DNA from: CAG-411 sp045124315
Lineage (GTDB): Bacteria; Bacillota; Clostridia; Lachnospirales; Lachnospiraceae
DNA: 64,000 nucleotides
Assembly (NCBI GenBank): GCA_045124315.1
Contig: JBGVLO010000155.1
Span: 12,244-76,243, forward strand
Direction of reading: 5' to 3'
A program made the translations under genes and the position numbers. Positions 26,633 through 36,579 of this stretch are shown here, piece by piece (position 1 is the first letter of the stretch; every line of letters begins with the position of its first letter). The notes beneath the pieces were generated by a model. That model saw nothing but the letters and a program-made list of their open reading frames with translations, searched no databases and was not told the origin of the DNA.

Positions 26633-29600
26633 TTATTTTTTCGTCTTCGCCACACACTTTTTCATCTTACTGTAACACATTCCATCTGAAGAAGATTGCA
26701 CACTTCTCAGTCGGAAGATGTATTTCCTTCCTGGTTTGCAATTCTTAATGGTAACCTTTGTTTTGGCAGCCGTCAGGCTCTTTCTCTTTTTCCACTTTTT
26801 ATTTTTATATTCATAAAGCTCATAGCCACTGACTCCCTTTACGGATTTCCACTGCAAAGTAATTGTGTGCTTTGTTTCTTTCTTTACCTTAAAATTCTTT
26901 GGTGCCTGTACGGTTCCTGCTTTTGTTTGGATCGTATGATCTGCTCCGTTTGTTCCACTTTCTATGGAAGCCACCGAAACCTCTCCAGTATTCTGCCCGG
27001 AACTTAAGGTTGGTGCCTGTGTTCCAGTTCCTGTTGGATTTTCCTCATTCCCATTTTCCTCTGAACCCGGAACATTTGATGGTGCAGGTGTGGGGTGTTC
27101 TACCAGCAGTGCTTCGGTACTGACCGCAACCTCAGCGTAGGAATCCCCCTCCCACAATTCCCGGTCGGTGTCCATGACGCACAATACCACTTTATAGACA
27201 TATTCCGTATTTTTCTGTGCAAAGGAATCTACATAGGAATTTTCCTTTGTATCTCCCAAATGCGTCCACTGCTCTTCCTGTGCTTTTCTACGATAAATTC
27301 GATACCCAACCGGTTCCTGTATGTTGTTCCAGTTAAGCTCTACCTGCTCTTTCGTACAAATACCCTGTAGTCCTGTAACCGTGGCTTCCGGCAACACTAC
27401 AAGCATCCCCGTTACAGAGCATACCTGATCATCACAGGCTATGGCCGAAAGTTCTGTGGCTCCTACTGCTTTTCCCTCTACGACTACACTTGCCATAGAA
27501 TTTACGGTAGCCCCTGTGGCAACTACAGCCGCTATCTTCCTATCATAAATCTTATAGTTTAAGTTTGGCTCTGTGGCATTTCCCGGAGTAACCAAAAGTG
27601 ATATTTCCTTCTGCTCTCCCTTCTTCAACCAAATGACCGAATCCATCTGAATATCTTCGATATTCACATATTCCACCGTATTTGCGATTACTTTTTTACT
27701 GCCACCACCACTATAATGTACCTCTTCCTTTGTAATATAGGGCTTTACTACCAGACCATAAGCAGTGTTATTTTTAAGACCTTCAAAGGTATAGCTGCAC
27801 TGGGTTTTTCCATCCACTGTATGAGTGGAAATTTCTGAAATCGGAATGTCAATTCCTGCATCTGCAATCACCCAGCTTCGAATAAAGCGGAAACCGCTTA
27901 TCTCGTCCAAACGTTCTACCTGCCACTTGGCGGTAATGGATTTGATTCCCCCTTCCAATTCTAAATCAAAGGTTTCGAAGTCATGGATATAAATGGGTAT
28001 TTTTTGTTCATATCCCATCTCGTCCAGAGCTTTCAATGTCAAACAGGTAAACCCTTCCTTCACTCCGGTTATCTGAAGTTTTGGAGATCCACCTTGAGAA
28101 ATATCTTCTACCGTTGCGATAGAAGGATCTGCAATCTCCCAGGCAACCTTATCTTTGTCTACATGTACGGAAAATGTAGTACTTTTCCCTACAGAGAGAC
28201 CCATTGTATAAGGTACTTCGTACCCAAAATTGGTCACCACTTTATCTTTGTAGGTACGGAAACTGATGGTGGTACTCCTATTCTCGTAATAAATATACTC
28301 ATTATATTTTGCAGGATTTCTTCTCTTACTGTATGCAGCTACTGCCATTTTGTATTCCGTGTCCGGATCCGCATAGCCTCCAACAGAGCTTGCATATACG
28401 GTATAGGAAGTTCCCTTCTGTTCTGTCTTCACCACCCATTCTTGTTTCTCTTCCTCATATCGGAACACCCGATATCCATCCACGCCTTCCTGCGGATCCC
28501 AGGTCAAAGTAAAGGAGTTATTCGTATGGCTTTGCTGTAAATTTTGAATTGGTTCCGGATTTACCCATACGGTACAGCTTCCATAGCAGTATTCATCCAT
28601 AGAATATCCACGAATCTCTGCATGGCCCCCACCAACTACAGTTGCCATTCCATTCTCATCTACCGTTACCACCTTCTCATTTGTGCTTTCCCATCTGGAA
28701 ATTCCCTTGTTTGTAGCATCCGCAGGTGTATAGGAGGCTACGGAAAACTGCTTTTTGTCTCCAATCTTCAGCCCTGCCTGATCGTTATCCCAAACGGTTG
28801 TATTCAGATCTATTTTTTTTACGGTCAATGGAGCTACGTTTACCGTAATCTTTTCTTCCAAATTGCTTCCATCATCAGTCCTTGCAGTAATGGTAGCAAT
28901 GCCTTCTGCAAGGGCTTCAATGATTCCATCCTGGCTTACCGTTGCCACCTCTTCATTGGAAGAGGACCACAATAATTTCTGTGATACTTTATCCTTTGGT
29001 GTTACCGTATATACAACTACTTTTTTCTTTCCCGGCTGCAGAGTCAGGTTATTGGTCTGCATCTGAATTCCGGTAGCAGCCTGCTTCTGAAAATGAACGG
29101 TACATTTTGCGTACAATGCAGAACCACTCACATTGACACTGCCATCCGAAGGAGCCAAAAATACATCCACTTCTCCATATTGTTTTCTTGTAACCACACC
29201 TTTATCCACTGTGGCAATCGACTGGATCGAGGTGTACCAATTGGCATCTTCCTCTGCCACATTAGTATCCAGGGCAACCTGATCCTCTGTAGTGTAAATT
29301 TCTTTTACGTCCTCTCCATTTTTCGTTATGCTCACTTGCTTATATAATTGTTCTTCCGGTTTAAACTCATTGTAAGGCAAAATGGTATTGTTGCTCCAGG
29401 TACTTACATTATGAATCGAACTTCCAAAAATCCGATATCCATCAATCTGCTGGAATATATTATCTGCAATCGTAACTTTTTCCATATTGTTTGTTCCATT
29501 GGAATAGAACAACCCTCTGGCAACCTGTGTTCCTTTTCCATCGGAGAGATACATATTCGGTGAATAATACTGATTTCCCGTCACTTCCATCTCTGCCGTA

Positions 29601-31483
29601 TAACTTCCCCGCATGGTTCCTACCGATTCAAAAGGGGTTTTGTAATCGAGCAACTCTCTTCTACGGTAATCGTTAATGTAATTATTCTGTATGTATGCAG
29701 TATGGGCAGTATACTCCTTATTGCCACCAACTAATAAAAATCCACCGAATCCACCATAGGCATCCACACGGTTATTTCGAATTACGGCACTATTATTGGC
29801 AAGGTTCGAAAAGTTTCTGAAAGTGACAAATGTATTGTTTTCCACCGTACCTTCCTGATACATCACGCTTCCGATCGGTGCATCTGCCACCACTCTGTTT
29901 CCGGTAAACTCCAATTCTCCACTACAAATCGAACCTTTTCCTTCTCTGGTAATGTAAATCTCATTGTTACGGATTTTCACATCTCCATACTGCATGGCTC
30001 CTCCCTCGAAAACATAACTTCCCAGGTTCGAAGTACAATCAGCCTCTATTATATTATTCTCCACTACGCAATTCTCTACATTTCCAAACGTCATAAACTT
30101 AGAATCTGTCTCGCACTTAAAATGATTTCCGGCAATGCGAATATTCTCGATATTCTTTGACATATTGTAAGCCACCGTAAAACACATGGTTCGGTGTCCA
30201 CCGGCCGCATTTTTATCCAATGGTGTATAGATATTTACATCATTGTTAATGTAATACACATTTTTAATAAAGGAAGCATCCCGATTGGTATTGCCGGTAA
30301 AAATGCCGGTCTGCTCATCTCTGGCGTTGTCATGCATCTCACAGTTCATAATGGTAATATTTTCCTCGCCACGACAATAAAAATCCAGAATCCCCAGGTT
30401 TGCTCCACGATAGGTGGAACACATCTGCTCCATATAGCAGCTGTCCACGGTCATATTTTTATTGCCCGAGTAGAAAGTAAGGTTTGTATATTGCTTGTCC
30501 ACAAAGTAATCCATAGAAAATGCTTCCTGCGGTACAACCATCTTCACCTGATACATGTAAACATTGTCACAGTCTACAAACACAAACTGTCGATAGTATT
30601 TTGACATGTCCACTTCCCTGGCTTCCACCTTGAAATTCCCTATGTAGAGATCTTTTGCACCACACGCCCACATGAAAAACTCCCACCAGGTGCTGTAATC
30701 ATTATCCGTAAAGAAGACCGTGCCATCCCCGTCGCCTACTATATTGACACAAGTGGCATTAAACTGTACTTCCGTGGTACATTTGTATTCTCCTTCCGGG
30801 AAATAAGCGATTGCACGATCCACTTGTTCTAATCCTGCAGCTGCATTTGCCGCCGCTACCGTTTGTGAAATGGCAGCATTGGCTGACTCACTGCCATCCC
30901 TGCAGACCCCAAACTGGTTCGCACTTACAATGGCCCATTTTTTCCCATCGATTTCTACTACATCCGGTCTAAGAGTGGCATACAGTCCGTTCTCTAGCAA
31001 AATCGAGCCAGCCTCTGCTTTCTCTGTAATCTCATAGATTCCTGAACCACCATCTCCCGCCTCATAATATCCACCCGTTCGGATAATTGCATTTGCTTTC
31101 ACGCGAATATCCTCACAGGCAATCATATCCACCGCAGTAATAATTTTGGCGGTAATTTTCCCATCGTAATGTTTTCCATATTGAAAGGATTTTAAAAAAC
31201 TATAATCCATGTCCTTATACCCAGACATGGTAGAGACCGGCACATTCTCAGCGGTCACATCTACCGTTCGGTAACCTTCTTCCCTTGCATCCCTCTGTAG
31301 GGACGCCTCTGCATGAAACAACCCTTTTTCCGTTTTTGCTTCCTTATTCTCTTTTTTGTTCTCTTCTCTGACATAATTATTTCTTTCATTTTTTGCCAGA
31401 ACATCCTGATGTGGAAACATAGCAAGCATTGCTATTCCTCCTACTACTCCCAAAAATATCCTTTTCCAATTTTTCCTTTTCAT
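26633..31483 (-). CDS. Secreted right-handed beta-helix / BIG2 / FN3 protein
   Basis: A 1616-residue exported protein. The signal peptide is clear (MKRKNWKRIFLGVVGGIAML, cleavage near VLA). Residues about 130-760 look like a pectate-lyase-type parallel beta-helix: repeated turns such as VENNIIEADC, IRNNEIYITR, FTGNRVVAD and VENNTFVTF. BIG2 domains follow near 825-905 (LLWSSSNEEVATVSQDG) and 908-1000 (STNEKVVTVDENG), then FN3-like modules (near 1000-1090, 1390-1470 and 1525-1616) with further Ig-like units between. The end is Lys-rich with no LPXTG. Polysaccharide lyase or glycosidase activity is suggested by the fold, but I cannot point to catalytic residues. It could equally be a glycan-binding or phage-receptor-like surface protein. 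Confidence 0.85.
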   Translation of the reverse strand: MKRKNWKRIFLGVVGGIAMLAMFPHQDVLAKNERNNYVREENKKENKEAKTEKGLFHAEASLQRDAREEGYRTVDVTAENVPVSTMSGYKDMDYSFLKSFQYGKHYDGKITAKIITAVDMIACEDIRVKANAIIRTGGYYEAGDGGSGIYEITEKAEAGSILLENGLYATLRPDVVEIDGKKWAIVSANQFGVCRDGSESANAAISQTVAAANAAAGLEQVDRAIAYFPEGEYKCTTEVQFNATCVNIVGDGDGTVFFTDNDYSTWWEFFMWACGAKDLYIGNFKVEAREVDMSKYYRQFVFVDCDNVYMYQVKMVVPQEAFSMDYFVDKQYTNLTFYSGNKNMTVDSCYMEQMCSTYRGANLGILDFYCRGEENITIMNCEMHDNARDEQTGIFTGNTNRDASFIKNVYYINNDVNIYTPLDKNAAGGHRTMCFTVAYNMSKNIENIRIAGNHFKCETDSKFMTFGNVENCVVENNIIEADCTSNLGSYVFEGGAMQYGDVKIRNNEIYITREGKGSICSGELEFTGNRVVADAPIGSVMYQEGTVENNTFVTFRNFSNLANNSAVIRNNRVDAYGGFGGFLLVGGNKEYTAHTAYIQNNYINDYRRRELLDYKTPFESVGTMRGSYTAEMEVTGNQYYSPNMYLSDGKGTQVARGLFYSNGTNNMEKVTIADNIFQQIDGYRIFGSSIHNVSTWSNNTILPYNEFKPEEQLYKQVSITKNGEDVKEIYTTEDQVALDTNVAEEDANWYTSIQSIATVDKGVVTRKQYGEVDVFLAPSDGSVNVSGSALYAKCTVHFQKQAATGIQMQTNNLTLQPGKKKVVVYTVTPKDKVSQKLLWSSSNEEVATVSQDGIIEALAEGIATITARTDDGSNLEEKITVNVAPLTVKKIDLNTTVWDNDQAGLKIGDKKQFSVASYTPADATNKGISRWESTNEKVVTVDENGMATVVGGGHAEIRGYSMDEYCYGSCTVWVNPEPIQNLQQSHTNNSFTLTWDPQEGVDGYRVFRYEEEKQEWVVKTEQKGTSYTVYASSVGGYADPDTEYKMAVAAYSKRRNPAKYNEYIYYENRSTTISFRTYKDKVVTNFGYEVPYTMGLSVGKSTTFSVHVDKDKVAWEIADPSIATVEDISQGGSPKLQITGVKEGFTCLTLKALDEMGYEQKIPIYIHDFETFDLELEGGIKSITAKWQVERLDEISGFRFIRSWVIADAGIDIPISEISTHTVDGKTQCSYTFEGLKNNTAYGLVVKPYITKEEVHYSGGGSKKVIANTVEYVNIEDIQMDSVIWLKKGEQKEISLLVTPGNATEPNLNYKIYDRKIAAVVATGATVNSMASVVVEGKAVGATELSAIACDDQVCSVTGMLVVLPEATVTGLQGICTKEQVELNWNNIQEPVGYRIYRRKAQEEQWTHLGDTKENSYVDSFAQKNTEYVYKVVLCVMDTDRELWEGDSYAEVAVSTEALLVEHPTPAPSNVPGSEENGNEENPTGTGTQAPTLSSGQNTGEVSVASIESGTNGADHTIQTKAGTVQAPKNFKVKKETKHTITLQWKSVKGVSGYELYEYKNKKWKKRKSLTAAKTKVTIKNCKPGRKYIFRLRSVQSSSDGMCYSKMKKCVAKTKK

Positions 31484-31624
31484 GCGTTTTTCCTTTCTTT
31501 TTTCTTTTTACGAATCTATTCAGAACTCTCCCAAGAACTGAAGCCTAAGCGAACAGTGATTGGATGAGAGCTACTGCCCAGTTCCGTGCTTCGCACTAAG
31601 ATTGCTCCTGTAGAGGAAAAGATT

Positions 31625-31653
31625 AAGCTGGACATGAATAAATTGTCCAGCCT
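31625..31653 (-). terminator. Terminator of the three-gene ABC operon
   Basis: AAGCTGGACA (31625-31634) pairs with TGTCCAGCCT (31644-31653). On the minus strand it is followed by TAATCTTTTCC. Confidence 0.65.
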
Positions 31654-31661
31654 AAAAATCC

Positions 31662-32462
31662 CTAATTTCCGGCACTCTCATATTTTCTGGTACCAATACC
31701 AAAAGTTGTATATGCCACGATCCAGAATAAAATGGCAATCATCCACTCAATCCCAATGATCATTGGTGACACTTCTGCCTTCAAAAAATAACTGGCCGGT
31801 AAATACGCCACAAATGCAAAAGGTATCACCCAGGTGATCACAAAACGAATTCCTTTCGCATAGATTTCGGTAGGATACTTGGCAAAATCTGACATCTCAT
31901 AAGCAGTTTGTAAAAATGGTCCGCTGATCTTAACCCAAAAAGAAAGGGACGCAAAAAACAATTTAATGGAAGTATAGATGATGGCACCTGCAATTACCGA
32001 AAGAACGAATAAGACGATATGTGTTCCGTCCGTAAAGACAATGCCCTTTCGTATGGAAATCACCAATAAAATCGTTCCCACCAACAATTCTCCCAGCGCA
32101 TCCGGCTGCAATTTTTCTGCAATCACCTGAAAAAATAAATTCATGGGTCTTAGCATATAGCGGTCAAAATCACCGGAGAGCACCATTCGCCAAGCAATCA
32201 TCCATATGTTATCGGTCAGCAAATGATCGATTCCTCTTGGAATCTGGGCAAATCCATAAATAAAAATCAGTTGCTCCAATGTCCATCCCTGTAAATCCGG
32301 TATTTGCTGAAACACCAGATACAGAAAGGCAATTCCTAAAATCTGTGTAAAGAAAAATCCAAACAGTCCCATGAGAAAGTCCACTTTAGACTGCAGGATT
32401 CCTTTAATAAACTGTGTGATCAATACTCGATACAGACGAGCATATCTTTTTAATGTATGCAT
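31662..32462 (-). CDS. ABC-2 family permease (COG3694-like)
   Basis: A 266-residue integral membrane protein with about six hydrophobic segments, third gene of the ATPase-permease-permease operon. Motifs such as GFAQIPRGIDHLLTDNIWMIAWRM-type text (shown in part) and GDFDRYMLRPMN are typical of the COG3694 family, which always pairs with COG4586 and COG4587 proteins. An exporter role is assumed; substrate unknown. It starts 16 bp after the preceding permease gene. Confidence 0.87.
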   Translation of the reverse strand: MHTLKRYARLYRVLITQFIKGILQSKVDFLMGLFGFFFTQILGIAFLYLVFQQIPDLQGWTLEQLIFIYGFAQIPRGIDHLLTDNIWMIAWRMVLSGDFDRYMLRPMNLFFQVIAEKLQPDALGELLVGTILLVISIRKGIVFTDGTHIVLFVLSVIAGAIIYTSIKLFFASLSFWVKISGPFLQTAYEMSDFAKYPTEIYAKGIRFVITWVIPFAFVAYLPASYFLKAEVSPMIIGIEWMIAILFWIVAYTTFGIGTRKYESAGN

Positions 32463-32478
32463 GGGATCCCCTCCTTTC

Positions 32479-33297
32479 TCAACCTCCTAAAACAACCAAT
32501 CGCTTCGTTACCTTTTTCCAGATCAGACTTCCCAGTCCATACAAAAATACCACCCAGACAAGCTGTTTTCCCATGACAAACGCCAAATCTGCTCCTGAAT
32601 ATTTTCCAAGATAGATCATAACCGGTGTATACACCATGGATGCAAATGGCAGATAATCAAATATTCTCTGAGCCCATTCCGGAAACATACTAAGTGGGAT
32701 CAATTGTCCCATAAGAAAACTTAACAGAGCTTCTTTTGCCAATAACATACCAAATATGTAAGTGGTAAAAAATGCTATCATACCAAAGCAAAAGTCAAAT
32801 AATACGTAGATCAAAAAGCTCATGATACAGCTGACCATAAATAGTATCACCCTGGATATGCTGATCATTGGCATCTCCAGTACCTTTACTTTGTAAACTT
32901 CCATTCCGATCCACACAAAAACTCCCGGTAAAAAAAAGCGATACACCATCTGACCAGCTGCCCTCCAGACTAAACTCAAACGATAATCAATGGGCTTTAT
33001 CAGGTTCATGGCTACCGTGCCCTTTACCACATCCTCACTGACCCAATCTGCCAGAGAAATGGTAACCACCGACGAAGTAACATACACCATAAACACATAA
33101 ACGATCATCTCATTTTGTGTCAATCCTCCAATGGTTGCCTGTTGGGTACTTCCATAAATGGCCTTCCACAAATAGTAACTGATAAAGGAGCCAAACAGAC
33201 TGATAAACAGAAATAAATAGAAGGCACCCTTATACGCCATCTGTCGTTTTAACTCGTTACTTGCAAAGGGCAAATAGATTCTACAATGTTTTCTCAC
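32479..33297 (-). CDS. ABC-2 family permease (COG4587-like)
   Basis: A 272-residue membrane subunit with six predicted helices; first permease of the operon. The text SLADWVSEDVVKGTVAMNLIKP is the diagnostic cytoplasmic loop of this family (given here in part as DVVKGTVAMNLIKP). Its start overlaps the ATPase stop by 4 bp (ATGA type), indicating translational coupling. The partner permease is downstream. Confidence 0.87.
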   Translation of the reverse strand: MRKHCRIYLPFASNELKRQMAYKGAFYLFLFISLFGSFISYYLWKAIYGSTQQATIGGLTQNEMIVYVFMVYVTSSVVTISLADWVSEDVVKGTVAMNLIKPIDYRLSLVWRAAGQMVYRFFLPGVFVWIGMEVYKVKVLEMPMISISRVILFMVSCIMSFLIYVLFDFCFGMIAFFTTYIFGMLLAKEALLSFLMGQLIPLSMFPEWAQRIFDYLPFASMVYTPVMIYLGKYSGADLAFVMGKQLVWVVFLYGLGSLIWKKVTKRLVVLGG

Positions 33298-34322
33298 ATG
33301 CTCGCCTCCCCACTGTCAAAGCCTTCTCTATAAATTTGTTTCACAATTTCTTCCAGCTTCGTTTCTTCAATCTGCACATCTTTCACTTCTACCTGTTCCA
33401 TCATAACAGACAAAATCTGTGGCACCTGCAGCTTTTGTTTATCAAAGGTAATACGAAAGATACTTTTTTCGGAAGCATATTCGGTATCAAAATCCTCTTC
33501 CTTCACCTGCAATAGTTTTGAAAGATCCATCTGTTTTACTTTGTCATACTGACGGATTTCCATAGAAATGGAGCGTTTCGTTCCATAGGTCTCTTTCAAC
33601 TGTTCCAAAGAGCCATCATAAATCTTCTTTCCTTTATCAATGATAATGATACGGTTGCACAATTCTTCGATATCTCCAATATCGTGGGTGGTCAAAATAA
33701 CCGTGGTGTGATATTTTTCATTGATTTCTTTGATCGCCTTACGAATGTTCTCCTTTACGATCACATCCAGACCAATGGTAGGCTCATCCAGATACAGTAC
33801 ACTTGGATTATGGAGCAAGGCAGCTCCCAAATCCGCACGCATCCTCTGCCCCAGGGACAAGGTCCGAACCGGACGGTCGAAAAATTCATCCAATCCTAAT
33901 ACCTCATTTAAAAATTGCATTCTCTCTTCGTATTCCTTTTGTGGAACATCATAAATCTCTTTTAAAATAGTAAAGGATTCACTCAATGGCAAATCCCACC
34001 ACAACTGGGTTCTCTGACCAAATACCACACCAATATTTTTGGCATTCCGACTTCTATTTTTGCAAGGATCGATACCTTTTACCGTACAACTTCCCTTGGT
34101 TGGCACCAAAATACCTGTCATCATTTTTATGGTAGTAGATTTTCCTGCTCCATTACTTCCTATGTAACCGACAATTTCCCCTTCTCCAATGGAAAATGAA
34201 ATATTGTCCACCGCTACTTTTTCCACCTTTTCACGGGAAAACAATCCCTTGATGGTACCCTTTAATCCAGGGTACTTCTTTGGTGACACAAAACTTTTTG
34301 TTATATTCTTTACTTCTATCAT
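33294..34322 (-). CDS. ABC transporter ATP-binding protein (COG4586-like)
   Basis: A 342-residue ATPase that powers the two downstream permeases. Walker A GSNGAGKST, Walker B VLYLDEPTIGLD and signature LSLGQRMRADLG are intact. The insertion VVFGQRTQLWWDLPL and the N-terminal VSPKKYPGLKGTIKGLF are characteristic of the COG4586 group, which is larger than common ABC-2 ATPases. First gene of the operon; the substrate of this group is not established. Confidence 0.93.
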   Translation of the reverse strand: MIEVKNITKSFVSPKKYPGLKGTIKGLFSREKVEKVAVDNISFSIGEGEIVGYIGSNGAGKSTTIKMMTGILVPTKGSCTVKGIDPCKNRSRNAKNIGVVFGQRTQLWWDLPLSESFTILKEIYDVPQKEYEERMQFLNEVLGLDEFFDRPVRTLSLGQRMRADLGAALLHNPSVLYLDEPTIGLDVIVKENIRKAIKEINEKYHTTVILTTHDIGDIEELCNRIIIIDKGKKIYDGSLEQLKETYGTKRSISMEIRQYDKVKQMDLSKLLQVKEEDFDTEYASEKSIFRITFDKQKLQVPQILSVMMEQVEVKDVQIEETKLEEIVKQIYREGFDSGEASM

Positions 34323-34497
34323 TCTTTCAACCTCCCTCTTTTATTCTTCGTCATGTTTCCCACTTCATAACACCCACTTGTTCCATTTTTTTCTTGCATT
34401 TTCGCTCAGTTTGTGTTAAAAAAATGTGTTGGAGTATTTATCCTATGAATATTGTGAAGCCATATCATTTTCTTAAGCGCTAAATCCTTATTTATGG

Positions 34498-34542
34498 GTT
34501 GGAATGTGATTATATCTGAAAAAAGATCATTCACATTCCAAC
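34498..34542 (+). promoter_or_regulatory. Hairpin in the leader of the MATE gene
   Basis: GTTGGAATGTGA (34498-34509) and TCACATTCCAAC (34531-34542) are exact inverses, with a weak ATC/GAT inner stem. It lies 70 bp before the MATE start. There is no T-run after it, so an operator or RNA element is more likely than a terminator. Confidence 0.5.
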
Positions 34543-34611
34543 TCTTTCATAAAACTTCATAGCTTAAGGAAATGACAGGGTTACAAAAAATAGAAACGGA
34601 GGAAATCATTA

Positions 34612-35961
34612 ATGAAAACTGATACAACTGAAATTTTTGCCAATGCGCCTGTTCCAAAGGCAGTCCTTAGCAATGTGATTCCTTCCATTATCAGTATGTT
34701 AATGGTATTGGTTTACAATCTTGCAGATACTTTTTTTATCGGACAGACGAAAAACGCTTATATGGTTGCCGGTGTCTCTATTGCCACCCCGGCCTTTTTG
34801 TTATTTATGGCAGTAGGTATGCTTTTTGGTATCGGTGGAACTTCTTTTATCGCCAGAATGCTGGGAGAAGGACAGACACAAAAAGCAAAACAGACTTCGT
34901 CCTTTTGTTTTTGGACAGGCACTATCATTGGTGTCATTTCTGCCATTTTGGTTATCTGCTTTGCAAAACCGATCTGCAGTCTGATCGGTGCCAGTTCTGA
35001 TACCATGGGATATGCATCCCAGTATTTAAGCATCGTAGGAATCGGTATTCCTTTCCTGATCATTGGTAATGCCTTCAGTAATATTATTCGTGCAGAAGGC
35101 CAGGCACAAATTGCCATGTTTGGTATGATCATCGGTAATGTGATCAATATTGTACTAGATCCGGTTCTCATTCTTGGATTGCACTGGAATGTAGCTGGTG
35201 CCGCTATTGCAACTGTATTCGGAAATGTATTTTCTGCAGGCTTTTATATTTACCATTTATGGAAAAAAAGTCAGTTGCTTTCTATCTCTCCAAAAGATTA
35301 TCTTGCCGGAAACGGCATTGCCACCAGTGTACTGATGATCGGTGTTCCAGCTTCCTTAAACAGTGTTTTGATGAGTTTCTCCAACATTCTTGTGAATAAT
35401 CTTATGAAAGAATACAACGACATGGCAGTTGCCGGTCTTGGAGTTGCCATCAAAGTAAATATGATCGTAGTTATGCTTTTAATCGGTCTTGGAATCGGTA
35501 TTCAGCCTTTGCTCGGCTATTGCTATGGAGCTCGAAACCGAAAACGCTTTCTGGCAGTTTTAAAATTTTCAACCATCCTTGCCATTGGTATCAGTCTGGT
35601 TATGACTACCATTTGCTATTCCGGAGCAGAATTTCTGGTTCGTGCCTTTTTGGATAATGATGAAGCCTTCTCTTACGGGTTCCAATTTTCCAGAATCTAC
35701 ATTTATTCCGGACCGATCATGGGAGTTCTGTTCGTGTATATCAATGCCATTCAGGCCATGGGGGCAGCTTTACCAGCCTTGATCTTAAATATTAGCCGCC
35801 AGGGGCTCATTTATATTCCTGTGCTTTTTAGCTTCCATGCAATTTTCAACACACCGGAAATACTTGCTTTGGCGCAACCTATGACAGACTATGGCTCTGC
35901 CACACTGGCTGTTATTTTGTTCCTTATTGCATTCCATAAACACTTTAAGCCTACGAAATAA
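34612..35961 (+). CDS. MATE family multidrug/cation antiporter
   Basis: A 449-residue, twelve-helix exporter. The N-terminal half has the family text MVLVYNLADTFFIGQ (about 30-45) and GTSFIARMLGEGQ; the C-terminal half repeats the fold (GLGIGIQPLLGYCYGARN). These match the DinF/NorM-like Na+ or H+ coupled efflux group common in Clostridia. GGAGG lies about 9 nt before ATG 34612. Single gene; the hairpin at 34498-34542 may control it. Drug specificity unknown. Confidence 0.93.
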   Translation: MKTDTTEIFANAPVPKAVLSNVIPSIISMLMVLVYNLADTFFIGQTKNAYMVAGVSIATPAFLLFMAVGMLFGIGGTSFIARMLGEGQTQKAKQTSSFCFWTGTIIGVISAILVICFAKPICSLIGASSDTMGYASQYLSIVGIGIPFLIIGNAFSNIIRAEGQAQIAMFGMIIGNVINIVLDPVLILGLHWNVAGAAIATVFGNVFSAGFYIYHLWKKSQLLSISPKDYLAGNGIATSVLMIGVPASLNSVLMSFSNILVNNLMKEYNDMAVAGLGVAIKVNMIVVMLLIGLGIGIQPLLGYCYGARNRKRFLAVLKFSTILAIGISLVMTTICYSGAEFLVRAFLDNDEAFSYGFQFSRIYIYSGPIMGVLFVYINAIQAMGAALPALILNISRQGLIYIPVLFSFHAIFNTPEILALAQPMTDYGSATLAVILFLIAFHKHFKPTK

Positions 35962-36083
35962 GACGAAGTTTCCCTGTAAGAATTAGGAAAATCTCGACCT
36001 GTTTGATGGGGATGTCTTGCATCATCTGCATCATCTGCAAATACAAAATAAATAAATGATGCAATTTTATATTCGCTTAACAA

Positions 36084-36130
36084 AAAGAAAGGGAAGCCCC
36101 CGATTGAAAATCGTACGCTTCCCTTTCTTT
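36084..36130. terminator. Bidirectional terminator
   Basis: AAAGAAAGGGAAGC (36084-36097) pairs exactly with GCTTCCCTTTCTTT (36117-36130), with an inner GATT/AATC stem. It serves the MATE gene and the convergent receiver gene. Confidence 0.85.
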
Positions 36131-36166
36131 CTATTTTGGGTCCTTACTCTATCATGCTCATCTTCA

Positions 36167-36523
36167 TTATTCGAGACACATCTGAATGGCATCTAATACA
36201 CTGTCCACCCGAAATGGCTTACGAATACAAGTAACCGCACCTTTCTGAACTGCCTCTTTTGCTACATACTCCATACCTCCTATAGCGGAGCAAATAACAA
36301 TCTTTGCCTCCGGATGCTTTTTCAGCATTCTTTCCATAGTATCCATCCCATTATCTGACATAAAAATATCTAAAAATATAATATCTGGATGATCCTGTTC
36401 GTATAAATCCAACAGTTCTTCTCCGGAGCATGCCTCAACGACCTCATGTCCTGCTTCCTCCATAATCTCTTTCAGCATGCCTCGGATAAATCCCACATCA
36501 TCCGTAACCATAATCTTTGCCAT
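36167..36523 (-). CDS. Single-domain CheY-like response regulator
   Basis: A 118-residue stand-alone receiver domain with no output domain. The acidic pocket D8/D9, phospho-acceptor D52 (IIFLDIFM), S78 and K101 (CIRKPF) are all present, so it should be phosphorylatable. The text is close to CheY/Spo0F-like proteins of Clostridia. No kinase, che or fli gene is nearby. It could serve chemotaxis or another phosphorelay. Followed by the terminator at 36084-36130. Confidence 0.9.
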   Translation of the reverse strand: MAKIMVTDDVGFIRGMLKEIMEEAGHEVVEACSGEELLDLYEQDHPDIIFLDIFMSDNGMDTMERMLKKHPEAKIVICSAIGGMEYVAKEAVQKGAVTCIRKPFRVDSVLDAIQMCLE

Positions 36524-36579
36524 ATGAATTCCCCCATCTACTGATGCACATACTGTAGTTTTATCATTTGCACCTACTC

